Shown in pieces: positions 33,313 to 44,626 of a stretch of 64,000 nt of DNA (positions within the stretch are counted from its first letter, which is position 1; every line of letters begins with the position of its first letter). Made by a program: the position numbers and the translations under genes. Below the pieces are notes generated by a model. It searched no databases and was not told where the DNA came from. It saw only the letters and a program-made list of their open reading frames with translations. Location: the NCBI GenBank assembly GCA_016490735.1, contig JAEMWC010001123.1:198180-262179 (forward strand), in the 5' to 3' direction. This DNA is from Pachyseris speciosa (lineage: Eukaryota > Cnidaria > Anthozoa > Scleractinia > Pachyseridae).

Positions 33313-36300
33313 CTAATTTCCAGTGGAGTAGGGATCCTCCTTCAAGTGAATTTCAACCATGGCCGATTCTTCGTCGCTGGATCCCGAGCCGTCGGCATAT
33401 CCTTGAGACGAACGCCTCTGCTTCCTCATCTTTTCACGTAGGTAATCCTCTTGCTCCACAGCATCTCCATCTTCTGAGTCCACGATGGCATTTTCCGGGA
33501 ATCCTTGCGAGCTTCGTCTCTGTTTCTTCAAGCCTTCCATCAACGCTTCAGCAGTGGAGTCGGTTTCTTTTACCGCGCATCCTTCCTCCATTTGACTCGC
33601 GGGATCACCCGTGTTAGAGCCTTGCATCACATCAGTGCTGCTGCAGTTAACAACGATTACAGGAAAAAAGTTGGAAAATTGATAAATATTTCGAGTGCAA
33701 CTATTGGATTAAATGTATCCGTATCCAGAGGATCTTATCAGGTGCTTAATTTCGGGGAGATTGACTTTGGGAATGGCTTTTTTCCAAAAGAAATATTATT
33801 TTCCTTTTCAAAACTGCTTGGGTCCGAAGATAAATACAGCGAGAGACACTAAGCTAACAGTCTTAAATATCACGGGGGAGGCTCGACACGAAGAGGGGAG
33901 TTTTTTGCACCTACGATTAATTGCTAAAACAGTGGAACACTGGGATAAAGAATCCTCCGAATCACTACCACTATTTTAATATTCCACCGTAATGTTTTCC
34001 TAGGTGGAACGGAAAGAGTAGTTACAAACAATCTTCAGCTAATCGATTTGGACAAGCAGAGTTCTTTCTAACCTGGACATTTTGCGTCTTTTCCTTATTA
34101 CAACCCAACAAAGACCAGTCACAGCAATCAGGCTCAATACTGTTATAAATAGTATACCCGCCACAATACCAGGAGTCGATGAATGACCGTACAGGCTGTG
34201 CAAATGAACACTTGGCCACGCCCATGCCGCCCCATGATGCACCAGGCCGCCGGCTGTAAATGTGAAGCGAGAGGATAAGTTGATTCCGATAAGTTGAAGA
34301 CTTTCCAGGAGTTTTGAGTTTTCCAGTGCTTTAGAAGTTGATGCGATTGATTTGCAGAAGTCATTGAGTAGCGCTTTCAACTTCCAAGCGACAATAGGGC
34401 TGTTTATACGAGAGAAAATAAGCCGCGGCTTACTCTGGCCGCGGCTTACGTAAGACGCGAAAGGAACCGTTTATACGAGTGAAAGGCTCCTAGGCCAGGA
34501 TAAGCCGCAGCTTGAGAAAGCCGTGAACGTAAATTTTGTACCATTTATACGGAGTGTTCGCGTCTTATGTAAGCCGTGGCCAGAGTAAGCCGCGGCTTAT
34601 TTTCTCTCGTATAAACGGCCCTAAAATGTGTCAAATTTGCACAATAAGAGAATTGACAATTATCTGAACTATTAATATATTCAAGCCACAAGAAGTGTAT
34701 ATAGACTAGATCAGAACTTACCCTTCATCATGTGAGTGTTCTCAAAAAATTTAGGCGTCCTGTGTTGGCATTTTATTTTGTGTCCATCAAAAGACTTCAG
34801 GTTAGTCCTTTCTCGCAGGATGTATTTCATGGTATGAGTAGTCGCATGGTCACAGTCCAAAGGGTTGTGACTGATAAACCTAAGACGTAGATTTTGAAGA
34901 AGAAGCAGATTTTGTTAGGTTATTTACACCACTGCGAAGTAAAGCTATTAAAAGTCGCCAAGAGTGAATGGTAAAGAGTTCTGGTTTTATTTTCCAGGTA
35001 TTCAGAGCAGGGGGCTTAATGACATGGCGCGTGGAGACACAGCTGCTAGCCCCGATAATTCACCTGACAATCAGTCAGGGCTATCCGAGGCTTTCACGAA
35101 CATCATTTCAGTGAAGCAACCGAGACGAACGATAACGTGACCAGAAGTGGTTTCACCAAAAGACAGGCGTCACGGAGCAAAGCAAATCGATCAAGGCCTC
35201 ATTTCCAACGCTGTTTTAAGCAAAAATCCCCGCAGTTGCGTTTCGTTTTGAGATCACCCCCTCACACCTAAACACACCTTGGTGTGTTAATCTTGTTCAA
35301 ACCAGTTAGGGCCAGCATGCCTTGTTTACTTGTTGCTGTTTGCACTTTTTCCTCCTTTGTGTGTTGATGATTGATACCTTGTTTGTATCTTTTTGCCTTC
35401 ATCGTTTTAATTCATTTGTTCGGAAGCACGTTTTAGAAATACTACTTATATTGGTTGTTGCTTGTTTGGGTTTTTTCTCGAAAACTTGCACAATGTTGAA
35501 TTATACTGACAACAACTGTGTCATGAAAGCAAATTACCGAAAAAAAAAGGATCTGAGTTTTTCACAGAATATTTTAATTTACGTCCAAAACACTGGACAA
35601 TCTTCCGTGCAGCTCTCTCACCACTGCATACTTTTCACTTACAATCTTTCCAGGTTGCTGTAGACCTTCACATCTTTTTCATGTATAGTCTTTATTTTCC
35701 CGTGGGTCAAATCCCTGTCGACAGGTAAAATAAAATAAAAATTAACTTAGTAATTTTCTTTTTTAATCGAGTTGTCCAGTTTATTTGGTAACGGCAAGGA
35801 TCATAAGCAAGTAAGGTTCGAATTTAGAGTGCGTGTTGTTTTGGTGTTGTTCCGCGATTTTCCAGACCTCATGCGACGCTTTTACCGCTTCGTGCTGTAC
35901 AATTTCGACTTAACAATGTAAATGAGCGATTCACATTTCAATCTGCAAATTTTCAGACAGAAAATCCGCCCTCTTTCACTGATCATTGTAATTCGAAACA
36001 GACAACATAATTCTACACCTATCTATCTGCCTCCTAAAGATCTTAAAAACCATGAAAGCTCCTTCTAACACTGAATGCAAACTGTTCGCGACTGCACATG
36101 AGAAGTACAGTTTATAAGTTGGCGTCGCTCCCTTATCGCCTAATAAAAAATTGTTCTACTCCGAGATGCGTTATTCTCTTAAAAAGTAAACTAGTCTCTT
36201 TAAAATTGTCTGACCACTGCTAAGAGATTTGTTTGGCGTGTTTCAATCACTTGTAAATTTCCTGCCAGTCAAGAAACAATTTAACTGTGCATCAACAACA

Positions 36301-36547
36301 GTAAGCTGACTACAAGTCAAGTCAAGTCAAGTCAAGTTGCAGTCAGCCCGGTAACTCGTTTTTTAAATACTTACAAAGTTTTTACTTTAGAAGCAAAGTC
36401 AAACACCGGAAACTCTTCCATTCCACGGCATTTCACAACAGAGAAATCCTCACTGCAAACGCACTGTTCGGGACACTCATCCTTCGCTTGTGCGAAAGAT
36501 GAAAAAATCACCAAAATCAGCAAAAAGCTTAGCTTCTTCCGCATCAT
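33313..36547 (-). CDS. Single-pass LRR membrane protein, paralog 1 (five exons, divergent pair)
   Basis: Coding exons: 36375-36547, 35643-35714, 34722-34879, 34073-34253, 33313-33640; phases agree throughout, giving 303 residues. The start is the first ATG of an ATGATG pair, placing MMRKKLSFLLILVIFSSFAQA as a signal peptide. It continues with an LRRNT cap (ECPEQCVCSEDF...VKC), one LRR of 24 residues on a 72-base phase-2 exon (LDLTHGKIKTIHEKDVK), and an LRRCT cap (NPLDCDH...GHKIKC). A linker, a TM helix (GIVAGILFITVLSLIAVTGL) and basic KRRKMS follow. The acidic/serine tail has two KQRRSSQG motifs about 35 residues apart and ends near GSSDEESAMVEIHLKED. It is the mirror paralog of the gene at 38425-42258. 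I do not know a named ortholog. The architecture resembles platelet GPIbβ/GPIX, which is not evidence of orthology. The exon 4 donor is weak (GTTAGA). Confidence 0.85.
34395..34623. mobile_element. Palindromic MITE in intron 3 of the minus LRR gene
   Basis: TAGGGCTGTTTATACGAGAG at the left and CTCTCGTATAAACGGCCCTA at the right, with long arms containing 'taagccgcggcttactctgg'. The TA outer bases fit a TA target site. The paralogous plus-strand gene lacks it at the matching place. Confidence 0.8.
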
Positions 36548-36625
36548 CTCAAAATAGTACAAAACCGCGCATTAATAACGAACGATGTTGCACCGATCAA
36601 AACAAGAATGATGATAAGGGATTTG

Positions 36626-36633
36626 TGACGTCA
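36626..36633. promoter_or_regulatory. CRE palindrome TGACGTCA upstream of the minus LRR gene
   Basis: A perfect TGACGTCA about 80 bases upstream of the ATG at 36547. A second identical palindrome is at 36680-36687. CREB/ATF-type bZIP proteins bind this site in animals. Function here is inferred from its conservation in the sister promoter. Confidence 0.5.
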
Positions 36634-38340
36634 CAATTCAATCGCGCTAATTGCATTAATTACGTTGATTACTTAACAATGACGTCATAACAGTTACTAT
36701 TATTATTTTATTATTATTTTGAAATTGTGCTTTTTCATCAGCATGTTGAATAATAAAACAATTATCCTGCTCAATCTTGCGGAATATCCCCTGATTTTAG
36801 CCAACTCGGGCTTCGGCCTCGTCGGCGTGAAGTATCAGGAGATAGTCCGCGCGATTTCGGGGGATAATTGTTAACTATTGGGTGGCTTTCATCGACACCA
36901 ACTGACATCACCAACCACGCTCCCAGGGTCCTTGCGGTTCCCGGATGCCGACATCAGTTATGTCAAGATAAAAACACTTTCTAATTGTTGTTTCACTGAA
37001 AGTCTGACAGCCTGCGTAGCACCGTTTCCGTGTGGCTTTTGGGTAGAAACTCTTACTACGCAGGCTTTAAGTCTGAAGCAATACGGCTAAGTCATTTATA
37101 GTTAACTTTTCTTTATAATAATGAATTTAAACGTCTGTATCTAATCCCGAATAGTAGCGCGGTGGTACTGTTGAAGCCGGGAACATCGTACACGCAAACA
37201 AAATTGTTGGTGCAAGTCTCGGAACAATTTGGTTGCGTTCTTATGTGGTTTTCCGAAATGTAGCTTCCTTTTAATGGACATGAAATTTATTGAAAGTGGG
37301 CAATGTTTCCACAACATGGCTAATAATCCAGTATTTTCTGGGTCTAAAGAGTTAACTCTTCAGGAGAGTTCATTTCATCTTGTGATTGAAAGCAGTCTAA
37401 ACGGAGGAAAAATTGATTGAAATTTAAAAAATACCTGCATTTTCATCAATTTTTTTTCTCTGAAGTGCATTAATGCCATAACGTTGCTTGTATTAGATGG
37501 GTTACTTTGCTTTGTTGGATAAAGACTTGAGAGAATACAACAGAGACGAGAGAATAGACTCCTTTCAGCAATTCCCAATCTGGAGGACAAAACAATGCTT
37601 TTTCTCTCTCCTGGGAGAAACAAACCTTTCAAATGCAAAATAATCTTTTTGTTTTGCCCTCCAGATTGGGAATTAACTGAAAGGGGTTTATAGCCAGGCA
37701 AGAGCATGCGAATAGCGGATCACCTAGTTGAAACTTTGTCCCAGATTAGAGACTGAATTCCAACAAACTACTAATGGACCCAGTAGAAAGTTAATGTGAA
37801 GTTTTTCTTCGCTTTTATCAAGACGCGGCTACAAAAGCAATCTTTTTCCTTACACTGGTGCGAGCAGGTTTGCAAAAGCCGCGCGGTGAAATCACACGCG
37901 TCGACACTCTTGCAACTACAGCTTATACTTTCGGTCGTGGAAACGTCATGTTTTAAAATCTCGTGACCTTTATATTTTGCGACACGTTTACCTCTTGCTT
38001 CACATGAGTGCCAGTGGCTGCAAGCTTGTTTTCACCTCGCACTAGCGATGCCATCATTTTCAATTAAACGTGTCAGTTGTCAAACACCGGCCCTAGGCTT
38101 GTTAGTTTTCGGTCCAATTAGAAGGCATTATAATTGAATAATTTGTTTGATTAGCTAGTAAGCAAGAATCAACCTTGGGTAGATAGGTTACAGTTCCCCT
38201 TATTAGGGTTACTGCAAACATTCAATGATACCTTTTGGAAAATTGCTCCTGTGTGCGTTTCTTTTAGAAGTCTTAGGGGTGTTTTTCTTATTATCAAGTC
38301 ACACTGAATTCTTACGCGCATGCGTTCTGCATGTAAATTA

Positions 38341-38348
38341 TGACGTCA
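38341..38348. promoter_or_regulatory. CRE palindrome TGACGTCA upstream of the plus LRR gene
   Basis: A perfect TGACGTCA 77-84 bases before the ATG at 38425. It is followed by 'caattctctattatcattct', which resembles the sequence beside the CRE of the opposite gene. Same distance and orientation context in both promoters. Confidence 0.5.
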
Positions 38349-38424
38349 CAATTCTCTATTATCATTCTTGTTTGATCGCTGTAGCATCGTTCGTTATCAA
38401 TGAGTGCTTTTGTACTATTTTGAG

Positions 38425-41400
38425 ATGATGTGGAAAAAACTAAGCATTTTGCTGATTTGGGTGATTTTGTCATCTTTCGCACAAGCGAAGGATGAGTGTC
38501 CCTTGCAATGTGACTGTTCGGATGACTTTTCTGTGGTAAGATGTCGGGATATGGAAAAATTCCCCGTGTTCGATTTTGCGTCGAAAGTGAGAATTCTGTA
38601 AGTAAATCAACGGAAAAAAGGGAGTTTGAATAATTTTTTTTCTATCTTCTTCCGATCTTTGGGTCATTAGAGGACAGGAAAAGTTAATGCGATCAATCGT
38701 TAAGAATTTGAACTTTGAACAAGTTAAGATAGAAAATGAAGTAAAGAAAGGTTGGGATGCAAATGGAGAAAGCGTTATTTGCACTTTTTGCATCAATTTT
38801 TTTCTCAACAGGGACTTGACTTATGGAAACATGAAGGCCATTCATGAAAACGACGTGAAAGCGTACGAGAATCTGGAAAGATTGTAAGTGAAAGTAGCGC
38901 GATTCTTCAGTAACGGGTAGCTATATCGCTGGGCGTTTAATCCTGAATTCGTCGAGGGGGCTTTATCGCGAAAAGAAAAATGAAGGCAAAAATGAGACCC
39001 AGATCTTTTCGTAGCGCACTCCCTAAAGTTGGTTACTTTTCAAAACTTAATAGCTCTTGTTCTTTTATTTTGGCCAGGTTCATAAGTCACAATCCTCTGG
39101 ACTGTAACCATGACACTAAACAAACACTGAAGTATTTCATAAGAGACACCTTAAAACTAAAGTCATTTGACGGACACAAGATAAAATGTCCAAGAATGAT
39201 GCCAATAATCAAAGGCCCTCAAGTAATGGCTGGTGAGTACCCCGTGTAAGAAGGCTTGATGTTTGCTCCTGTGCGTCTTCAGGACTGTCGGGGGCTCCCC
39301 AAGTGCGGCCACCACCACCAGGCCCAGTTGCTCGAAGCATGCCTAGCGCTAACCAGGGATAAATACCATGACGACCTATGGGTTTTAACACATCGTAACC
39401 AATGGTTAGTACTAACTATGCTTCGAGCAACTCAGCCCTGGTGGCTCAAAATGGTTTCATTATTTTTAAACACCAACTCTTTGATGGATCGATACTCCCA
39501 CAATTTTCCGTTTGTTTCCTTGAACTTGGTATCAAAAAATTTATCCATTATTTTTCAACAAGTTGTGGTGACTGTTTTGACATATAAGGCTACCATAGCA
39601 ACAGTACAGCCTCTTAGAAACACCCTTAATTTTGGATTTAAGTGCCTGTAACTCAAAACCGAGTCGGATGACCCGCATTTTTTGTTTTTGTGTGACTGTA
39701 TTTTTTGTTATTGTGTGACTGTATTTTTTGTTATTGTGTAGATGTAACTGTAACGATTGGAGCTGCGGGGTGTGTTTCTTAAAGGAGACTTAACAATGTG
39801 AACTCAGGAAATCAGTTCAGCAATAAGTTATCATAATAGGAATGAGTGGAGTACAATTCAGGGAGTAATCTGGCGAGTGATTTCGAATTGGCCGAGGCTG
39901 ATTTGAAGTTACGAGCACGATTACCTCTAAATTGTACGGCACGAAGTCCAATTGCCAATTAATTGTGCCAATAACAAACTGCAAGAGACTCAGCATATTT
40001 TCAACTTCAACAACTGTATAGTTTCTTTCATTTCAAGGCTTTCTAAGTCAAAGATTGTCAAAATCTAACGAAAACATATTTGGATAAAAGTCATTGGACC
40101 AATGGTAATTTAGTCAATCTGTCCGATTTAGCGGCCTGTCCGATTACAAGTGTTTGTAATCGGACAGGCCAAATCGGACAGTTAAGACCTAAACAGCCAA
40201 TTAAGCCACAACTAAGGTATGTTAAGAACCAATCATATTCGGGCATTTTGTTATTGACACAATTAAGGGTTTTAAAGTGCCATACTGTAACTCAAAATCT
40301 AGACCACCTGTGGTTCTAACCTCCCGTGAACGACCACCTCCCGCAATTGACCACCTAGGGTTGACATTTGGTGATAGTTTTATTAGACTGTTGGCGGCCT
40401 CTTTTTGGATGGTCGAAGCGCAATCCATCAACAGCGCAGTGAGCAACAGTTGACGAGACTGGAGCGAGGAGAAAAAAGCGCAAAGAGGCTTCAGGTTTCG
40501 TTGAATTGCGCTATTGGCGTGAGCTCCAACAACCCATCTCTCCTGAAAGGGACTGCTAGCAGTCTACTGTATTACCAAAATTCAAACAGGTCAAAATTTG
40601 AACTAGGTGCTTTTCCAAATTTTTCCTGTTTGTTCAGTGTTTTCTTGTGCTTGCGCCTTCGTTTCAGCGATCAGCTTAGTCCAGTTATAAAACTCGCTAA
40701 GCTCGTGTCTTTATTTCTTCGCAGAAAGTAATCGCCTGTATGGTGGAATGTTCGGAGCTGGCCCCCATGTCCATTTTCACAGAGTAGGCAGACACCGGTG
40801 TTTGACTGCTCCCATGGTAGCGGGTGTGGTGTGTCTCACTGTGCTAGGCCTGCTCGCTGTGGCTGGTCTGTGTTGGGTGGTAGCCATGTTAATGTAAGTA
40901 TTGCAGGTCAACTATATGGAAAGTTATTTGACGTGTTTTAATTTTAATATTTTGGTCGATTTCACTGCACTCAACATGCCTGCAAAGCGTGTCCAGGGTC
41001 GCTCATTCACTCGACAAGAAATTCAATTTCATTTTCCGATAACGACTGAAGACGAATGGAATAGAATTTTACTTCCAGTCCTGATGCTCCACAAAGACAA
41101 ACTTGCATTGTATATCCAGGAAATTTCCGTTCACTAATTTTCTTGGCAGAATTTGTGGATTCAGTTTTCAAATTGAATAGTTCGCATCTCTGCATCGGAA
41201 TAGTTTTCGACATTTTCTCGTAAGTAATTTTTCCCAGAAATTGCCGTCCCATTTATTTCGTTTCGAGATTTCATCGAATGGAAAACTCTCAGTACAATTC
41301 TGACCCGTTATGGCGACAGTAACTAATGTGGCTCTATTGAGGAAGTACCTCAAAAGGAAACAACGCGAGAATTCCTTTAAAACTTTCAGGCCCTAATACA

Positions 41401-42258
41401 GTATTAATGTTCTGGGCCCGGTTGTTCGAAAGACGATTAACGCTAACCCAGGAATAAGAGTTAACCGAAGTCTCAATCTCGCTCGTTGAGAAAGTTTTGT
41501 AAATCAAATTTTACGTTTAAAGTAAAGTTGAATTCCAATAACAACTTCAGGATGAAAATCTTTTGGAAATGCTTTTATTGAACATCAATTAAACTGGACT
41601 CAAAGTTCGCTCTAACCCGGGATTAGCTTAATCGTGCTTCGAACAACTGGGCCCTGTTCTCTAGAGCGGTTTTCAACTGAGTGTCGAAAGTAATTATGGT
41701 TTTGCTTTGGTTTTGCATCACTTCGCTCTGTGATTGGCCAGGAAAACTCGCGCCACTTTCTCAACCAATGAGAAGCAAAATCCAAACCAATCGTGACTTG
41801 CACGCGCGTATTTTCCCGCGCTTTACACCAGCTGCATGTAATTGCTTCGTATTCTGATTGGCTCATTGCACTGCTCATTTCTGTTTTGATTGGCTGGAGT
41901 AATTGCTTTGGTTTTGGTTTTACGACACTCAATTGAAACCCGCTCTAATACACGATTTCTTCAATTTCATTGCAGTGCTACTAAGAAGAAAATATCGGAG
42001 ACTGAGGATCCTATAAGTCAAATGGAGGAAGGAATTACGAAAGCTGACAGGGAGTCAACAGCTGCCACGGTGAAAGAAGATTCGCAAGGATTCCCTGGAA
42101 ATGCTTTTGCAGACTCAAAGGATGGCGATATTGACGAACAGGAAGATTACCTTCGTGGAAAGATGAAGAAACAGAGACGCATGTCTCAAGGATATGCCGA
42201 CGGCTCGGGATCCAGCGATGAAGAATCGGCTATGGTTGAGATTAACTTGAATGATTAG
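38425..42258 (+). CDS. Single-pass LRR membrane protein, paralog 2 (five exons, divergent pair)
   Basis: Coding exons: 38425-38597, 38812-38883, 39078-39232, 40725-40893, 41976-42258; all GT-AG and phase-consistent, giving 283 residues. The start is the first of two ATGs. It has a signal peptide (MMWKKLSILLIWVILSSFAQA), an LRRNT cap (ECPLQCDCSDDF...VRC), one LRR on a 72-base exon (LDLTYGNMKAIHENDVK), and an LRRCT cap (NPLDCNH...GHKIKC). The TM helix is MVAGVVCLTVLGLLAVAGL, and the cytoplasmic tail ends GSSDEESAMVEINLND. Exons 1 and 2 are identical in length to the opposite gene, and exon 3 is one codon shorter. The first of the two R-R-x-S motifs of the sister is lost here (VKEDSQGFPG); the second remains as KKQRRMSQGYADG. 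AATAAA lies at 42345. Likely a cell-surface adhesion or co-receptor subunit; function unknown. Confidence 0.85.
39846..39955. repeat. GTAATTGGACC-type MITE, diverged copy
   Basis: 'gtacaattcagggagtaatc' at the left and 'attgtacggcacgaagtccaa'-like sequence at the right, as in 26403-26540. It lies in intron 3 of the plus LRR gene. Confidence 0.55.
40117..40181. repeat. Short near-perfect hairpin
   Basis: The arms 'ctgtccgattta' and 'ggcctgtccgattacaa' are mirrored by 'ttgtaatcggacaggcc' and 'aaatcggacag' around a four-base loop. It is in intron 3 of the plus LRR gene and is probably the core of a tiny MITE. Confidence 0.6.
41414..41654. mobile_element. GGGCCCGGTTGTTCGAA-type MITE
   Basis: Inverted ends 'gggcccggttgttcgaa' and 'ttcgaacaactgggccc' continue into 'gattaacgctaaccc' and 'gggattagcttaatc'. 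Non-coding. A related pair of ends ('gttgctcgaagcatgcctag' with inverse) is at about 39330-39435. It is in intron 4 of the plus LRR gene. Confidence 0.75.
41662..41947. mobile_element. TAGAGCGGTTTT-type MITE (copy 2 of 3)
   Basis: Starts TAGAGCGGTTTTCAACTGAG and ends 'caattgaaacccgctcta', with TA on both edges and internal 'gattggcca' and 'accaatgagaagcaaaat' blocks. It begins eight bases after the previous MITE and ends 28 bases before the last exon of the plus LRR gene. Confidence 0.75.
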
Positions 42259-42344
42259 GTTTTAATTAAGTTTTTGTGTGAAATGTTCTTGTAATTTACA
42301 TTTTTTTTTTATGGAAACGGTCCGTTGATTAAAAATTAAAAAAA

Positions 42345-42350
42345 AATAAA
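42345..42350 (+). terminator. Candidate poly-A signal of the plus LRR gene
   Basis: AATAAA 87 bases after the stop at 42258, in an A-rich stretch. Confidence 0.5.
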
Positions 42351-43381
42351 AAACAAAACAAAACAAAAACAATAATCTATTTACAGGTAACAGACTTCAC
42401 CTTTAACTTTTTTCCTGTCTTAACCTGGGGCCTTAAGTTATTAAAAGTGTATCTTAAGGGTAGATGCAGATATTAAAGAAATGGCTGTAAGAAATCCCTT
42501 GTTTCAAAAAGGAAGGGTTTTCAACTTATTTCTCTTTATTTATTTATTTATTTATTTTATTTTGTTATGTTTTTCTGAGGATGGGGGAAGAGGGGATTAA
42601 TTGCGTGCGAATAATTAATATTTTCACACTAATAAGAAGATTTTGCGGGTGCTTTTCATTTCACAGAACTAGCTTATCAGGTCTACTGGTCAGTTTGTTA
42701 GAGAAATTTACTCTGAAGGGCTAATTCTACTTCTTCTTCGTAAGGGCTCAATTGAAAGTGGAATGCGGCATTTGAAAACGAATTTGAAGAACAGGCGAAT
42801 AATTAATCAATGCTCCAAATTTGTGCATCACTGTTGACAAAATGCCTGGACTGGCAGTCACTGGCTGGCCAGTTCTGAAAATATGGAAAGGTGCATGTGC
42901 CCCGAAGTGGATATTTTTTCGTTTTTTAAAACTGACCCAAACCTATTTGAAGGCGTTACGTTTTAGGCTTTCAGCCTTCGCTACTGAGGGTCCGCGCCCA
43001 GATACCATTCTCATGAGTAACAGGATTCTCACTTACCAGCATGCGCACACATGAGGCCAGCGCAAGGCCAATCTCAGACGCCTAAGAACCTTATGCAAGT
43101 AGCTTATATAGATCACAGGTCTCGAAGGGGTGCAGAGTGATAAATTCGAGATTGAAAGAGACGGTGAGACCACCATTTTTCTGCGAGCGCAAGCCGTTGT
43201 CAGGTTTGAAAAAGAAATCGAGACGGCTTTGTACAGGAATTTCAAACTGCAAGATGGACCAACTTTTTTTTAAGGCACTTTTTTAAAGACCATTGAATGC
43301 CCCTAACCTAATATGAATGAAATAAAAATTATTTCATATTTCAACTGAATGTAGCGCATATGGTACTAATTGAGTGCACTA
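42351..43381. other. Intergenic, no gene recognised
   Basis: AT-rich with a (TTTA)n run near 42536-42560. The short ORFs lack any recognisable domain or codon pattern. Confidence 0.4.
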
Positions 43382-43606
43382 TCCAGATCGAATTGGAATT
43401 TAGAGCTGTTGGTTTTTGAGGAGAGGGAAAGACCGGAGTAACTTGAGAAAAGCCTCCCGGAACAAGGACGAGAAACAACAACAAACTCGACTCGCATCAT
43501 GGATCTTTTTACGATCCATGCTCACATGTGACGCTGAATTCGGGAGATCGAAGCCAGGCCACCTTGGTGGGAGGCGGGTACTCTCACCACTGCGTCACCC
43601 CTGGCC
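43382..43606 (-). repeat. tRNA-derived SINE
   Basis: On the minus strand it begins 'ggggtgacgcagtggtgag' (A-box-like), followed by 'tggcttcgatctcc' (decayed B-box). The body contains 'gtttgttgttgtttctcg', 'cctctcctcaaaaaccaac' and 'ccaattcgatctgg'. The body end is repeated at 63885-63945, where it runs into a (TGA)n tail. Confidence 0.65.
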
Positions 43607-43854
43607 CTGCTCCCCCAACTACGAAACAGATTGGCCGGGGTAAACAGAAGGAATACCTAATGGCGAATCACCGCCCCATGGCCATAGCCTCGTTCCTACT
43701 CCTCCAAAAAGTGCTATTAAGGCCTTTACGTAACCTCAGCAGTAACGCCAAGTACACCGATATTCAAACATTTTATTGAGCTACAGTACTTCACTATTAT
43801 TCCAACTCTTTCAAGTTGTACATTAATACGTTCCCTGTAAAATCTTGCATTTGC

Positions 43855-43977
43855 TAGACTGCGAGTAGTCTCTAATTTCGGCGATGGATTGTGGGACGGG
43901 CAAAAGGCACGGCGCTCGCGCGCGTCTTTCGCCCGCCAGGCAATCCATCCTCGAAATTAGAGGCTTCTCGCAGTCTA
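43855..43977. repeat. Palindromic MITE, family A (copy 3)
   Basis: TAGACTGCGAGTAGTCTC at the left and GAGGCTTCTCGCAGTCTA at the right, with TA at both edges. Flanked by an older local duplication sharing 'gtaaaatcttgcatttg' (43837 and 44008). Confidence 0.7.
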
Positions 43978-44104
43978 ATCGAGCTTCAGTACTTAACTCT
44001 TTCCAGTTGTAAAATCTTGCATTTGGTGATTTATAGTTAATTGTCGCGATGACAGTAAAGTGAGATGGTAAATTTTTGAGCGTGGTAAATGAATGATGTG
44101 ATTT

Positions 44105-44290
44105 ATTCAACATTATATAATAACAACATCAATGCGCGCACTCCGATTGGTCAATCAGCTATGGTTTATTGTTCCAGTAAACTCATGGAAATTTCGTGCG
44201 TCTTCTGGATTATATAAAAGTAACATACCACGAGTTTCTATGGTTCATGGGCATGATAAACCACTTGGGATGTTGGAAGAACACTAACCG
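44105..44290. repeat. Half copy of the 13841-14396 palindrome family
   Basis: Shares 'ttatataataac', 'aaactcatggaaatttc', 'agtttctatggtt' and 'gatgttggaagaacact' with one arm of that element. The return arm is missing. The adjoining minus-strand 'ctcctgtagctcagtgatag' (about 44330) looks like a tRNA-derived SINE head. Confidence 0.5.
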
Positions 44291-44626
44291 TTTGTAGATA
44301 ACCTACCGATTACTGATTGGGATGCTCTATCACTGAGCTACAGGAGATTCGTGAGTGCCAGGCCATTAAACTATTGTAGATTCGTATGGGGGGAATCTCT
44401 ATTCCTCATAAACTTTGCTTCTCGGAGTTTTCCCCGCCACAGTCACTCCTTCCAACTTGTATGTTCACTTTAAATTTAATATTAATTAGCTATTATCTTT
44501 TCTATTCTATTTGTAATTTATTCTGTGTGGCAAGATAATAAAAATAAAAAAATAAAAAACAAGTGTCTAATATTCTGCAAGTATGCCTGACAGTATAGCA
44601 TCAATTATCTTCCATTTAAAGTTGTT

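Larger units (their letters stand above)
36548..38424. promoter_or_regulatory. Divergent intergenic promoter region of the LRR gene pair
   Basis: About 1.9 kb separates the two start codons. Each promoter-proximal 100-130 bases is homologous to the other when read outward. Both contain 'ttttgtactattttgagatg' directly over the start, a 'catcgttcgttat' block before it, and a TGACGTCA palindrome upstream. The middle holds unrelated sequence, including a palindrome at about 37554-37692 built on 'caattcccaatctggagg' and a TATCC/GGATA inverted pair near 36,765-36,870. Confidence 0.6.
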
